NCBI RefSeq assembly: GCF_964355755.1
Contig: NC_092671.1
Span: forward strand, 10,179,001 to 10,243,000
Length of the DNA stretch: 64,000 bases
DNA from: Antedon mediterranea
Lineage: Eukaryota > Echinodermata > Crinoidea > Comatulida > Antedonidae
Direction of reading: 5' to 3'
In this document: positions 12,040 through 24,306 of the stretch, piece by piece
Layout of the letters: every line of letters starts with the position of its first letter
How positions within the stretch are numbered: position 1 is the first letter of the stretch
Position numbers and translations under genes: made by a program
Notes under the pieces: model-generated
Database searches by the model: none
What the model was told of the DNA's origin: nothing
What the model saw: the letters and a program-made list of their open reading frames with translations, nothing else

Positions 12040-12388
12040 GACCAAATATATTCGACGCGTTAAACGCGAATGGTGCATGGGCGTGTTCTCCGTTTCTACG
12101 TTTATTTAAACCCGAAATCCGGCCCGAATTTTAAAACAAAATCGAGGGTTTGGTATTATTATGGAAGCGTTTACATCAAATCTATTTAATTTATACACAG
12201 CGCCCTTTTCCGGATCCGAGATTGGCATTAATCGCAGCTAGACACAATAATTATTGAACGTCGAATACTAGTCTGGGTTCCAGCCGGATTTTTGACCTAA
12301 TATTGGTAAAAAGATAAATATTTGGGCACAAATGGCGTTTCATACGTAAACCTCGAAAAACCTCGAAATAACTACAGACTTGGTCTGT

Positions 12389-12528
12389 CCAAGTCTAGTC
12401 CAATATGTCCAATTTCAATGTACATGAGTAAGTTTAAGCCTAGGACTCCAACGTCCAATTTCAATGTACGTGAGTACGTTCAAGTCTAGGACTCCAATAC
12501 GTCCAATTTCAATGTACGTGAGTACGAG
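12389..12528 (+). repeat. 46-bp tandem repeat, three units
   Basis: Three imperfect units share GTCCAATTTCAATGTACGTG and AAGTCTAGGACTCC, starting near 12389, 12436 and 12481. Confidence 0.85.
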
Positions 12529-13837
12529 ATAAATACACTTTCAATATTGATGCTGACTCATTTTCGGTTAAATAACTTCTTGCGACAATAACATGACTTT
12601 TAATGTGACGTTAATTATTTCGTAGGATAAACATAAATTTGATTAAACGATGAGACGTGTTCGACCTTCTTTGTTAATCGCATAACATGTTTTTAAATTA
12701 TACGGTATTCAGTACCTAATTCATACAACCCCAGTCCCAAAGAATTCACTTCTGGATTGATACGGTAACTATACTCAATGTTTCATACGTTTTGACATGA
12801 AATGAAAAGTAATACACCCTTCTGAGACATAATGGTATAATAATTATTACATCATACAATGACATTACACAATTCAATCATCATAGGATAGTCACATATC
12901 AATAACGTAACAGTATAATGGTTCTAAATATTGCCCTACAGGCGTTCAATTCGCTTGAATTGGAACGACACATGAATAGTTCTGAGACTGTAAGTTCGAT
13001 ATAGTCCGTATGTAAACCAAATATTAGGAAGTCAAGTTTATACCTTGTGATTTGTGCAACACATCACATGGCACATGATTGTCATAATTGTTCAATAGTT
13101 GTCAGTGTTGCCTTGTGTCTTTGCAGGTACGGATGGGAACGTACTCTACTATACAGTACAAAAGAACTCTTTATTAAGAAATTTCGGGACTCAAAAAGTT
13201 TACTTAAACGCGTGTCCTCTGAATAAGGGTTGCCTGTTATAGTGTTGAAACATATAATATGTTACTCTTCATTCGTTCACGAGAAGGTGGAAACATAAGC
13301 GTGTCTCATGAGAGTGATGCCCTACTACGTCTACTGAATTATTGTGGACAAATAAGATCGTTTAGTAAAATACTGAGTGCCAGCAGACGTATATAGACCG
13401 TGATGAGATACCGTCTACATAATCTAATACAGTAAATACAACTTTAAGGACGGTAAAGTTGAACCGTATCGAATAGAATTCACTGACATAGTTTATCCAT
13501 AAGCTTCAGTTATGCTGTAATACCATATGGAATTCACACTTTGCAGCTTGCAAAACATAACAAGTAAACTAGTTGTATAAACTAATATTTAATTTCAATT
13601 TTGTGCAGATGTTAAGTGTCGGTTGGTTATTGCTTCAAAGTACAACCTGCAGGTAATCAAATAGGCCAACACATGGACAGGCCTATTATAAAGCAACATA
13701 CGAATCATGTTACACAACTGCTTCAGGATGTTATTCACTATGCTAATATAAAGATGATAACTCAATGCTGATTTATGACCTGTAGCTGTTATTTGTGTTT
13801 TGAACACTGGTGGAGATCGTAAGGGAATAGGAGAGGG

Positions 13838-13882
13838 GGATAGGAGATTTTAGAGGGGGATAGGAGATTTTAGAGGGGGATA
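13838..13882 (+). repeat. 20-bp tandem repeat
   Basis: Two and a half copies of a unit reading GGATAGGAGATTTTAGAGGG, a purine-rich strand. Confidence 0.85.
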
Positions 13883-15489
13883 GTTCTGCACTTTTCGGCG
13901 ACAAATAAATGGCATATTGAAAGCAGCAACTTCTTTTTATCCTCTTTAATATTTGGATCAGGGCCTATAAATATTAGTTTTGCCTTGCTTGTTTTTGTAT
14001 TTACATAAATGATTTTTTGATATTTTTTTAAAAATAATTTCTGATATATTTATTGAAATGCTATATCTTATCTTTATGTGCTACTTGGTAAGACTGAGGG
14101 TTACACTGGCTCTTGTTATAGGGATTTAGTTCCCGCTTGTGTTTCCTGCCACTTTGTAGTTATTTGTTTGTTTTTGGGTTTTTTTTTATGATTGGCAATA
14201 AAGAAGAAGAATAATTAGTTTTGAATTTCTGTGATTTTGTGTGGAGGAGGGGTGACACACGAGCGGTAAAGTCAGATTATTTGGACCACCAAAAGCATGT
14301 AATATTAATAATTTTCAACATATATTATGTTCTGTTAATTTAGGAGTTGATGAATGCTTCTGCCATCTTGGTCCGAATAAAACTACTGCAAAGATGAAAG
14401 TACTACAGAATGAAATAACTAACTTAAAATATGTTATGTTATATCATGCTTTTTATATCCATTTGAGGTGATGGATATTAAAAGACACTTCATCACAATG
14501 TGCGATGAAGTGTTTCCTTCACACCTTGAGGTATTCAACAAAGTTTGATACAATTTGCTTTCTCTCTCTTCCTCAGCCTGTTGTTTTAAATCTTCTATCA
14601 CAACACAAGTTCCAGCTAAGTGTCAATATCTTAACTAAATTTAATCGTTACGTTGATGGATGTTCCATTAGGGCAGTCAATATGTCCTATTAACCTGCAC
14701 ATCACAGGTGTCTAGGCCAGGGGTCACTCGATCTATCTAATATCCGTTCGCAATCAAAAGCGGTTCTATGGACCGAAATATGTCTTAAATAATTAATGTC
14801 AAAATTAAAATGTAAAATTATTTATGACACTAAGCAATGAAAACTGTCAGCACTATGTAATCTATGTGCACGTGACATATTTTATCGGCAAAAACATTCA
14901 ATTTTTAATATAAAAAAGTGTCCAGTTCTAGTTGAGAGTGGTTTTAGAAAATTGAAATGTTCGCATACTTCTCAAGGCCTACTACAAATTACTACAGTAA
15001 GTGAGTAAGACATGTCATAGGCCTATATACTATTTCATCTTTTTACATTTTATTAAAGCAAAAGTGATAGCAAACGAGTGCTGTTAAACATTTAAGTAAA
15101 CACGACGTCGATGAAATCTATGACTGAATTTAGCCATTGTTTACATTAAAATAATTAGTCAACAATATTCATATAGTACGGCCTACGACTCTTCTTTGGT
15201 GATCAATAATTAGTAACCAAGTCCGTTTAGTATAAGTTTTAATTATTTCAATTTGCAAAAATATAGGACGTAAATTAGTAAAGGCAATTAATTATGAGTA
15301 AAATCAATACAAAAAAAGCAATAAATATGAACTTGTGTATCAATGGATACATTTAATAGAACAGTTTCAAGGAAGAAGTTTTCTTACTAAAAATGTCACG
15401 TTTAAGAAAACAATAAATTAAGTAAATTTAAAAGACAGCAATCAATGTTCTTCAACAGTTTTGCACTTTTACGATTGGGTGTACGTATT

Positions 15490-16017
15490 GAATGGTATGG
15501 ATAGATATGTTTTCGTTACAAATAAACTACGCTCTAGCTTGTATTATGTACAAATGTATACATGGTATTGCACCTCCCCGTCTGTGCAACGATATTGAAA
15601 TGGTTTACGACCAACATGGATACTCTACGAGATATTCCTAATCTCTGAATGTTATACCACCTATACCAAATTGCTTATTAATGAACGGATCGCTAAAGAT
15701 TGCAGGAGCAAAAGCTTGGAATAAGATCCCTCTAAATATTCAAGATAGTTTGTCTGTAGGCCTAAAAAGTTTCAAAATTAATTATAAAAAGCATTTCTTA
15801 AAAATAAAATTGTATTTCCACACGTAGTATTATTAACGTTCTATATTCACTGATTGTTATATATTTTCTATTTTTTTTATTTTTTTTTAATTTTTTTTTT
15901 AATTTCTTGTGTTTTTTTTAAAGTTGTTTCATTGCAGGACCATATTGAAAAACCAGAAATGTTGTGATTTTTTCTTTTCTGAAGAATTATGTTATCCTGC
16001 CTAAATAAATAAATTAG
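15490..16017 (+). pseudogene. Non-LTR retrotransposon (CR1/L2/jockey-like) 3' fragment, broken
   Basis: A reading frame from about 15519 to the stop at 15825-15827 encodes the extreme C-terminus of a LINE reverse transcriptase polyprotein: an MYKCIHGIAPPRL-like segment, then GAKAWNKIPLNIQ and a final SFKINYKKHFL. One in-frame TAA interrupts it in the middle. The 3' region ends CCTGCCTAAATAAATAAATTA, a typical LINE tail. No polymerase core is present, so this is a dead 5'-truncated copy. Confidence 0.75.
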
Positions 16018-16548
16018 TAACAAGTACACCAAATACTTTTGAATTTTTAGAACCGTGTAACTGTATAACCAATCGATGGCTGTAATATTAATGTTGATGT
16101 TTCTTCGACGAGGAAGCTATAAATGAGTTTGTTTGAATTCTATAAATAAACTAAGTTGTCTATTATTAGAGGTAACTGTTACGCATCTTACCCATTAAAA
16201 TATGTTCTTGGAATTTCTAAAAACTAATGTTTAATTTTTCAAGTTTAATATTTGTATTTTTATATGTATTTATTTTCATTCAAATATACGCTGTTTTATA
16301 AATTGTACTGTAAGTTGTTGGAAAGCAATACATATTACTTACTTAATTAAATAAATAATGTTATTATTTATTTCGGACTGCATCGAAAAGTCAAAACAAT
16401 TAATTTCACCGCACATAGACTCTGAGTATACTTACAACTATTCAAGTTAATTACAGCGAATCTATATTTTCGACTGAAAGTTGCATTTGAATTAATACAA
16501 ACTGTTTTCATTAATTTTAGTTTATTCGTTACAAACATTTTTTCTTAG

Positions 16549-16615
16549 ATACTTGTGACTTTTCTTGACACCACCATGGGTGAAATCGTCAGGACGGGCA
16601 ATCTAAACCGGAATG
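16549..16615 (+). other. Candidate short first coding exon, unassigned
   Basis: A plausible acceptor (TTTTTTCTTAG) at 16548 is followed by a strong initiation context, CACCACCATGG, with ATG at 16576-16578. Thirteen codons (MGEIVRTGNLNRN) plus one base are followed by a GTAATT donor at 16616. The phase-1 end would fit the phase of SOSTDC1 exon 2, though a phase match has a one-in-three chance. No family was recognised, and it may be fortuitous. Confidence 0.2.
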
Positions 16616-16873
16616 GTAATTAAAGTAAATACAGGGTTACGTTGTACTTATAAGCTTTTTGCACAGTTATAACTTGAATTAAAAGTACACTAACATATTA
16701 TTGCAAATTGATCCATTTTGGATCTGTCACTGGCAATAATATTCTGTAATTTGATTTCAATCAGCTGGTACCCGTGGCCTAGATGTATATTCCTCAAATG
16801 TCTTCAGAGTAATTTCGCATTTGACGTTTACATCTGGCACCAATATTTACTTCCTCTTTCTCAAGACAATATG

Positions 16874-17152
16874 TGACGTCACAAATATTATTGACGCGAC
16901 GACATTATGACGTCACACATTTACTGTACAAACATCATGATTGTAAAAAATAACAAATTTAACTGAAATTGAAAACAAAAATGTAATGGGTTTTTTTACA
17001 CTGTGTGAATAGATGCAGGGAGGTAATATCTGAAATTAAAAAAGTTTTATATCTGACCACAACAATATTTAACATTTTATTACGTACCGTAATAAACATG
17101 TTTGTGATGTTTGTGACATCATAAATCAGGACTGGCGCTAACTATGACGTCA
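16874..17152. promoter_or_regulatory. Cluster of three CRE palindromes
   Basis: Exact TGACGTCA occurs at 16874-16881, 16908-16915 and 17145-17152, with a TGACATCA near 17114. This is the CREB/ATF site. The cluster lies about 7 kb upstream of SOSTDC1. Another single site is at 18920-18927. Function is inferred from the motif only. Confidence 0.3.
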
Positions 17153-18450
17153 CTTATTTATTACACGCAAACGTAAATACTATTTGTTTTGTTGAGTGAG
17201 GAGAAAGACAACTTCTTCCTGAGTAATGGAATGTGCCTTTAATGTGTGTTTTATGTCGAAAATTCGTAGAATCAATTTAATTAAAGGAGAATTATAGGAT
17301 TAATTGTGATTATGGGCAGATGCCACATCGACAAGTGGTAAACATTTATCCGAAATTGAAGCACAAACAACGTTAATGAACTGTACTGGTTTAGGCTTAC
17401 TTCTTACAGTTAGGCCTACTGAAACAATTTAACCTATATAACGTTAAGACACTACTGAACCGCATTATAAGCGTATAAGTTTCAACAAAGACTACCTTTC
17501 ACTCTATTACTATTATTGAAATATAGAAATAATATTTCTACTTTATTAGTAAGTAACAAAACTAAACCAAGAAATGAAAGATGCATTTGCTTCGTTTTGA
17601 TTTTTATTCTACCAATAATAGAGTCCTACAATACAACACATATCTAAAAAAGCAAAACAAAGCTCATACATCATATAACAGTTCAGTAAAGTGTATTCTG
17701 GCAGGTTTGAATATTAAAATTAAAATATCTTCTTTCTGTTTGCGAATTTACTAAGGTAGAATATGATGTTGACAGCAATTCAAACTGTTCCAATTTACGT
17801 ATTAAATTACATGTAATTACTAACTAATTTCAGTAATAATATATTTTACACAGACTGATCACAATATCGAATTATCGATGATTATGCAAAACAAGCAAAA
17901 CTGACCCCCTATCAGACGATAATCCAACGCGGGGAAAGGTTCCTATTTCTACACATGTGCTGCAGAAAGTTTGCGTGTTATTCAAGAGAAAATGGCGGGC
18001 TTTGTCACGTTCTTTTTGATTAATATCTAAACAGGTCCTGGGCTAGTTTATGGGAACTTTAGTCTGAAACCAAAGTCATCCGAGTTCAAATATCAAGCCA
18101 ATTTCGAGAACTTTTACGGTTTAATTTAGATTCAGATGACATTTATTACTTTCGTTGTCCATTGTACGAATACAATATAAAAGGTATCAGTTACCTTGTG
18201 ACCAACTTAAGTCTAGAGATTGAATTTGTAATACAAATTATTTTATATTTGTCATACCTACATATAAAAGTAAAATATGTATTAAATATATATATATATA
18301 AAAATTTAATATAAATAAATCGAGTAAGTAATTTAATTTGCCACAATTAAATTGAGAAAGGTCTATCTATTAACTGTCTGTCTGCTTATTCTTTTTTTAT
18401 ATAACTTATTAATGTTGCCTATGTAGTACAATCAATTATTGATTTCTGTC

Positions 18451-18609
18451 TTAAGTTCTATCTACACTATCAAACTTTATGTGACCAAAAAAACATGATG
18501 TGCCCATACAAATGGAGGCACGATGACATCATATCACTACCATATTTGGGTATATCACTACCATATTTGGGCACATCAAACTAGTTTGATAGTGTAGACA
18601 GAGCTTTAA
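18451..18609. mobile_element. MITE family 1, copy 3 (near full length)
   Basis: The TTAAG-flanked left end TTCTATCTACACTATCAAAC and the right end GATAGTGTAGACAGAGCTTT are both intact. ATATCACTACCATATTTGGG is present twice in the middle. At about 158 bp it is a good reference copy for the family. Confidence 0.92.
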
Positions 18610-20323
18610 ATTGATATAACTGTTAGGTAGAGGGAAGATGCAAATCGACACGACACACCCAAAATACTAACCGCATCATCATGAAACCAGGAAGCAACAA
18701 CTCACGACGCGCGATCTTGTGAAAAATCTGATTTAAAAAAAAACGGTACGATTGTACGCACGCGTAAACATTGGTAAACCTAACGTAAGCACAGTTAGCT
18801 TGTTTACGATATGTTGTTTTGTTAGATTATGAGTTTACCCTGGAATTCAAAGTATCTTGTAATGATGATATCTTTCCTGTTTGTTTTACGACTGATAACC
18901 AAAACACGTTGTTTTTTAATGACGTCATATGCATATTTTTCGACAAACGCAACAGTTTGATTACTAAAATAGATAACATTAATTATCGTCTTGTTTGGCA
19001 ACCATTGGTTTTTAAGAGACATTGCGGTTTAAAGGAAACCTAATAATTCAGCCCCCTTGACCGTAATGTAGCCTAGCTAACGGAAGGAGAACTAATTTAT
19101 CAACATGATGTCAATGAATCACTCAAAAGCATTACATTCCTTCATCTCTATTATTAGTAATTTACTGTATTCCAACGTACAAGGTCAATGAATGAATAGT
19201 AAAAATACATTGATTGCTAAAAATTCACCAAACTCTATTTTATTATAAAATATTATAATGTTTATATTGCGCCCTCTAGCAGAATTAACTTTTTTTATTA
19301 ACTCTCCATTTTTTAATAATATCAGAAACCAAGGCAAAATGTTACTCTTCTTTTGTTGTTTCAGTTTGTTTTGAGCTCAACTTCATATGACGTGTTGCGC
19401 TAGACTCGCCCTAGATTGGGTTTCTTTAAAAAAAAACGTTTTCTGTTTATTCCAGCTTAAGTGTGTATGCCAAAATGGTTTTCTTTTTAGTCGCGTGCAA
19501 CAAGACTCTACAGCTCACTATGTCGGTCGGTTGGTAAACAGTAACTTGTGCACGCGACTGCAGCCATGTATATGGCCTTGTTTTTAAAATGAAAATTAAG
19601 TAAATCGCCGTCTCAAACCTAGGATAACATTGAGCATTTAAAAACGGGTAATCTGAGCAACATTTTTAATAAAACATTTACATTTTCGGTTGGCCAAACT
19701 ATTTAGATTTCAACGAACATTTATAGGCATGTACGCATAGTTCTTTTTTTTTAAGTTGATAGTACGATTTTGAATAAACCAATATGTTTTAGAACCATTA
19801 TAAAGAACTTTTAAAACTTAGTTCAACAAAAACAGAAAAATATGAAGAAAAGATTATTTCAAACGACACATTGAATTATAACTTTCTGACAGTTTATAAA
19901 ATTTAACAGACAGTATTTTTCGGTTCGGTTCAAATATGGAAATGTTTACAAGACCTGTGTTGGGTACACACAATGAAAGTTTAGGGGGGTTTTCTCTTAA
20001 AGGATGTTTTTCCTTCTCAAAGTCAACGGGCGGATGTCATGATAATTAATTATTACCAGAGTTTATTTTAGCTATGACTTGGCTGACATGAAGTTTCCTG
20101 GAGCGAAATCGGTCAGAAAAAAAAGAAAAAAAGAAAAATGAGTTTGAGTTAGGCCTATATTTCAAACTAATATTTTTAACAGTGTATAGATAAATGTGAG
20201 CCTTGTTATTAGACCACTGTTTGTCATGGTATTCCTTCAAGCCAGATTGGAACATCATAGTTCTGTCTTCTTCTAATACCGGTATCAATCAAATGGTTCT
20301 AATCTCGATTTGTATAGGATAAC

Positions 20324-20434
20324 ATTAACGTAACGGGCAACGCAAGTGATTTTACTAAATGATATACATATTATTATCGTTTAGTGATTGTTTGCCCTTA
20401 CGATTAGTTGCGTCCTAGTGGGAACCGAGCTTTA
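20324..20434. mobile_element. MITE family 2, diverged copy
   Basis: Begins AACGTAACGGGCAACGCAAG and ends GCGTCCTAGTGGGAACCGAG-CTTT. Both ends match the family terminal repeats, while the centre is replaced or diverged. Confidence 0.7.
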
Positions 20435-22237
20435 TAACTTCGCCATGTTGAAGATGTCCTAAAATTACATTAGGCCAACGTTTTTTGCTTAATTAATACG
20501 ATTATACCCAATGGCTATAATTCTTTTTCGTTCTATTTATAGAAACTCGACATTTTAAGTCCCATCTACTAAATAATATATAGTTTGATGATTTCTTTTC
20601 CCTCCACTCCAACGTAGTAGCTTATCTTTGTTGGTTTTTTTTCTTTTAAACTTTTCATTATCATTTTCTTAATTTAGCTTCATATTAATGATAAATTACT
20701 TTACACATTAATTGTTCTGTTCTTAACGCTAGAAACCGCTATGTCAATATGAATCAAAAGTTTGAAATCATAATTCATCTTCATATGGCGATAACAATCT
20801 TCCAAATTAGTTTTGAATCATTATACTTAGCAATGTCAGATGGAATTTTCGTTGAGGAAATTATGGATAAAATTGTCGTTCAGTTAATCCATTAATTAAT
20901 CCCTTGGGATTATTAATCTCTGTTTCGTAACCTTGATCAACCAGCTGATATTAATTCATTTTGTGTGAATACAAATATTGTCAATTCTCTTTTTGGCAAT
21001 CATTACAATACAACTTGTGAATATCCAGCAGGGCGTTGCGTAAAAGAGTAGGCTCCTCAGTCTTAATATGGGATAGTTTTGGAAGAAATTTTCCCGAGTG
21101 TTCTTATCAAAATGTTGGGTTGTTTGTGTTTAGAAATTGCATTTACATTCAATATTATTTCTATAACTCATTAAAAAATTATACTTCACCGTAGGCCTCT
21201 GTAAACAATAATAACGGTAGGCCCACAAGCCTCATAGTAATGAAGAGAATTGGCTTTAAATTTTCTCTACAGCGCCTAAACACTGATTCCCAGCAGTAGA
21301 TGCAAACCAGACTTTCACACCGGTGTCTATCACTACATTACCATAGCAACCACATCATTCCACAAGAAACAAACACGAGTTGTATAATGACTCAATAATA
21401 TGGCATGTTTCAATAATGATGCATTATGGGAACTACGTTAATTAGTGCGTAACAACATTCAGACTACAACGGAAGTTTAATGTGCGCGTGACTTAAGTTG
21501 TTCGTTGACTTAATACATGCTGTCTAAATTAAGCATGTTAAACATGCGGATATTAAGTATGGTTTAAAAATAGAATTTAGTTATTTGTAAAATAAGCTTC
21601 CTTAGGACTACTCATGATGACAGAGTATCAACTTTAAGTTACCAGCATGTAATGTTGGTGTTATATTTTTCTTTGAACCAACAAGTGTATCATATTCTAG
21701 TACAATTTTATTTTAGGTGTTCTCATTAATTTTTAATTTCAATTAAAATGTTCGAGGAAGCTTAATTATAAAGAACGCTAATAAATTGGGAAAGATAATG
21801 TAGGCCTACATTTTTATCTTCACCGTGGTGTGGATATCGATAAACCGATACATTTAGGTCCCATGATAAGTTTGAACTCATCTGCTTCAGTTACGACATA
21901 CTCTGGGGTAAGATCCAATATTGTAAAGCTACATGATCATAATGTAACAAATTTGCTTCCTGGATAGCTAGGTTAAGCGTCCCCATAACATTAAACTATT
22001 ACATGTATGGAGCGCCCTAAATGACAAAAAGGAGTACCCGAGGTCATGTAATGCGGAAGAGTACACAACTCAATAGAAATGGACAGATTGAAAATTAACA
22101 ACAGAAAGTTCTCTTAAAGTAGCACACTGCCATTACCCATGAGTTGCATAAATCTTAATAATAATCATGGCGACTTTATACTATTTGCGACCACAAGGAT
22201 CGCGATTCAATTCAAACTGTGGCAGAAATCGTTCGAA

Positions 22238-22309
22238 AATGACCACTAATATGACAAACAAATGACCACTAATATGACAAACAAATGACCACTAATATGA
22301 CAAACAAAT
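22238..22309 (+). repeat. 23-bp tandem repeat, three units
   Basis: Three near-perfect copies of a 23-bp unit containing AATGACCACTAATATGAC, starting at 22238, 22261 and 22284. Confidence 0.95.
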
Positions 22310-22514
22310 TAAAACAGACTGTCGAACACTTTGGTCAAAAAGCTGTTGAGCGGATGTTGTGAAAATGAATTGGCACTCTGGAAGCAAATTGTCACTTCCG
22401 AGAATCAGTAATTAATAATTATATACAATTAATACTGAATATAAAACACGACTGACAGGTAGCTAGAGAAGCGGTACAGGCGTGTCACTGACGACGGACA
22501 TAAGCTATCTACCA

Positions 22515-22584
22515 ACTAAACGAAGCCAACATGCCCCTGAATGAAGCAAACTAAACGAAGCCAACATGCCCCTGAAGCAAACCA
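22515..22584 (+). repeat. 35-bp tandem duplication
   Basis: Two copies of a unit beginning ACTAAACGAAGCCAACATGC, at 22515 and 22550. Confidence 0.9.
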
Positions 22585-22743
22585 ATGTTACCGATAATTA
22601 TGCTCTACCAATATAAACGGTGCAAACATTCGCTGTTAACGATATTCGTTGCTCAGTTATGAATATATATCATAAATATATGTTTTACAGATATTATATT
22701 CGGTGTTCGAGGCTCTGCCAAGCAAACACAACTTTCACATTGA

Positions 22744-22860
22744 CAACTGTCTACATTATCAAACTACAGTAGTGAAAAAGTGTGATGTGCCCAAATATGG
22801 TAGTGATATGATGTAATCATGTCCATATATGGGCACAAACACATGTGTAGACAGAGCTTA
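22744..22860. mobile_element. MITE family 1, copy 4 (shortened)
   Basis: Left end AACTGTCTACATTATCAAAC, right end GTGTAGACAGAGCTTA, with GTGATGTGCCCAAATATGG inside. Part of the right arm is deleted. Confidence 0.85.
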
Positions 22861-23525
22861 ATTGTTGTGACAGAATCGAGGCCCGAGTTGATGTATATAC
22901 TTAAGTTAATTTTATAATTTAAAAATAAAGCTTAATTACCTCCAAACTCATATTACTGATTTTTCAATCCGTTGCAAAAGAAGAGTGGCCAATAGGATTG
23001 GAAGACATGTTATTAACCCGCAATATAGTCAGTATTTATAATACTGATTTACTTATAATATAACTGACCTCCAAACACATCGAGGTATAAAATTCAAAAT
23101 TAGTTTTACATAATTTAGTTTTACTTGAGATAATATTTCAATTTTATTTTTTTAACTTAACAACTTGATATCATGCAGCTTGTAATTTCTTTAATATTAC
23201 CGTGGTAAATGAATTGACAATCAAAGCGTGACGATAAACTACCGGTTTGTTGAGTAACACGTGTATCATATGTATCATCTTAACCTTTATTTCGTTTGTG
23301 AAGAAATTATATTTTGTACGATATTCGATACGGTATACGACATTCTCCGAAACACAACAGTATAATTAGACATACATTCTGAGAATATATTGCTACTATC
23401 GGCTATGGCAATTAGTGTTACAAGATATACAGGAGACACAATTATAATGTAATCACTTTGTTCGGTGAAACTTTCAGGGGACATTTTAATTCTCAGTGGA
23501 TATGTTGACAGTTGGTTATAATTAC

Positions 23526-23545
23526 CAGGGGTGGATCCAGGGAGA
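23526..23545. mobile_element. Lone hAT-type terminus
   Basis: CAGGGGTGGATCCAGGG resembles the end of the element at 63629-63792. No partner terminus was found nearby. Confidence 0.35.
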
Positions 23546-23791
23546 CAGGCAGAAGAGTAAAAGGAAATAGAAAAGAGAGGAATTATCTAGGCCTATTAGT
23601 ATTATTAATTAATATTTAGGCAACTCTACAATGTGCTTCACCGGGTCAATAAAACAATTGCGGTACACAATCCGACAGGAAAGACCACGAAAACATGTGG
23701 CAAAAAATCTATAGGCAGCATATAAAGTGGAACACATCACTTGTCAGTCATGGTGTTACGTTTCTACATCTCCTCCCTATATTTGATAGAG

Positions 23792-23799
23792 TATAAATA
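23792..23799 (+). promoter_or_regulatory. TATA-like box upstream of SOSTDC1
   Basis: TATAAATA lies about 510 bases before the SOSTDC1 ATG. Transcription would start near 23825, leaving a 5' UTR of about 480 bases if unspliced. A CACGTG E-box lies near 24028. This is based only on motif and position; TATA-like words are common in AT-rich DNA. Confidence 0.3.
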
Positions 23800-24306
23800 A
23801 CATCAGAACTCATTAATTTAAAAGCGAGCAGCATTTGTTTATAAGCCTACTGTCAGTCATACAGTGGCACACGCAGTACCTGTACTACATCTTTGTTAGG
23901 GGGCTATTGCGGCGGCACGAAACTCCTCCTACTCGAAGTTTTAGCGTTGTTTTTTCCTCCGGTTTTCTACAATATACGACTGCCGCTGTGGAATACGCCA
24001 TTAAGAAGAAGAATAAACGTATAGGTCACGTGAGCGAGTAGTGGACTATCTGAAAAGTTTAGCAGTGTTCAACAACAGAGACTCCGCCCACTGTAGAGCT
24101 GAACGACAAAATACTTTTCATTGGGGTTCAGTTAGACGTATGAAGTCCTAGTGTTCGCATATGCTATTGTTCCCGCGCATTTACATACATAAAACGTTAT
24201 TCTTCTGTTTGAACATACAGTTTGTTTTACACTGACCTTGTGGTACAACGGCAGTAAACGTCCATGTAGAAGTTACACGCTTTTTGGATTCAATACTATT
24301 TTAATA

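Larger units (their letters stand above)
12040..15489. other. Gene-free spacer
   Basis: AT-rich intergenic DNA with two short tandem repeats, listed separately. Near 14080-14210 there is a sequence ending in GGCAATAAAGAAGAAGAAT, with a polyadenylation-like signal and an A/G-rich tail, which resembles a retroelement 3' end. No conserved exon was seen. Confidence 0.5.
16018..18450. other. Gene-free spacer with candidate exon and CRE motifs
   Basis: AT-rich spacer. The only notable features are a splice-flanked ATG segment at 16549-16615 and three TGACGTCA sites at 16874-17152, listed separately. A TA dinucleotide run lies near 18290. Confidence 0.5.
18610..23791. other. Gene-free spacer upstream of SOSTDC1
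   Basis: AT-rich intergenic DNA with two MITEs, two short tandem repeats and a lone hAT-type terminus, listed separately. No conserved exon was seen on either strand. Confidence 0.5.

Noticed and set aside
22238-22309. Possible CRISPR-like array
   Set aside because: The units are contiguous, without spacers, in an animal genome; this is a plain tandem repeat.
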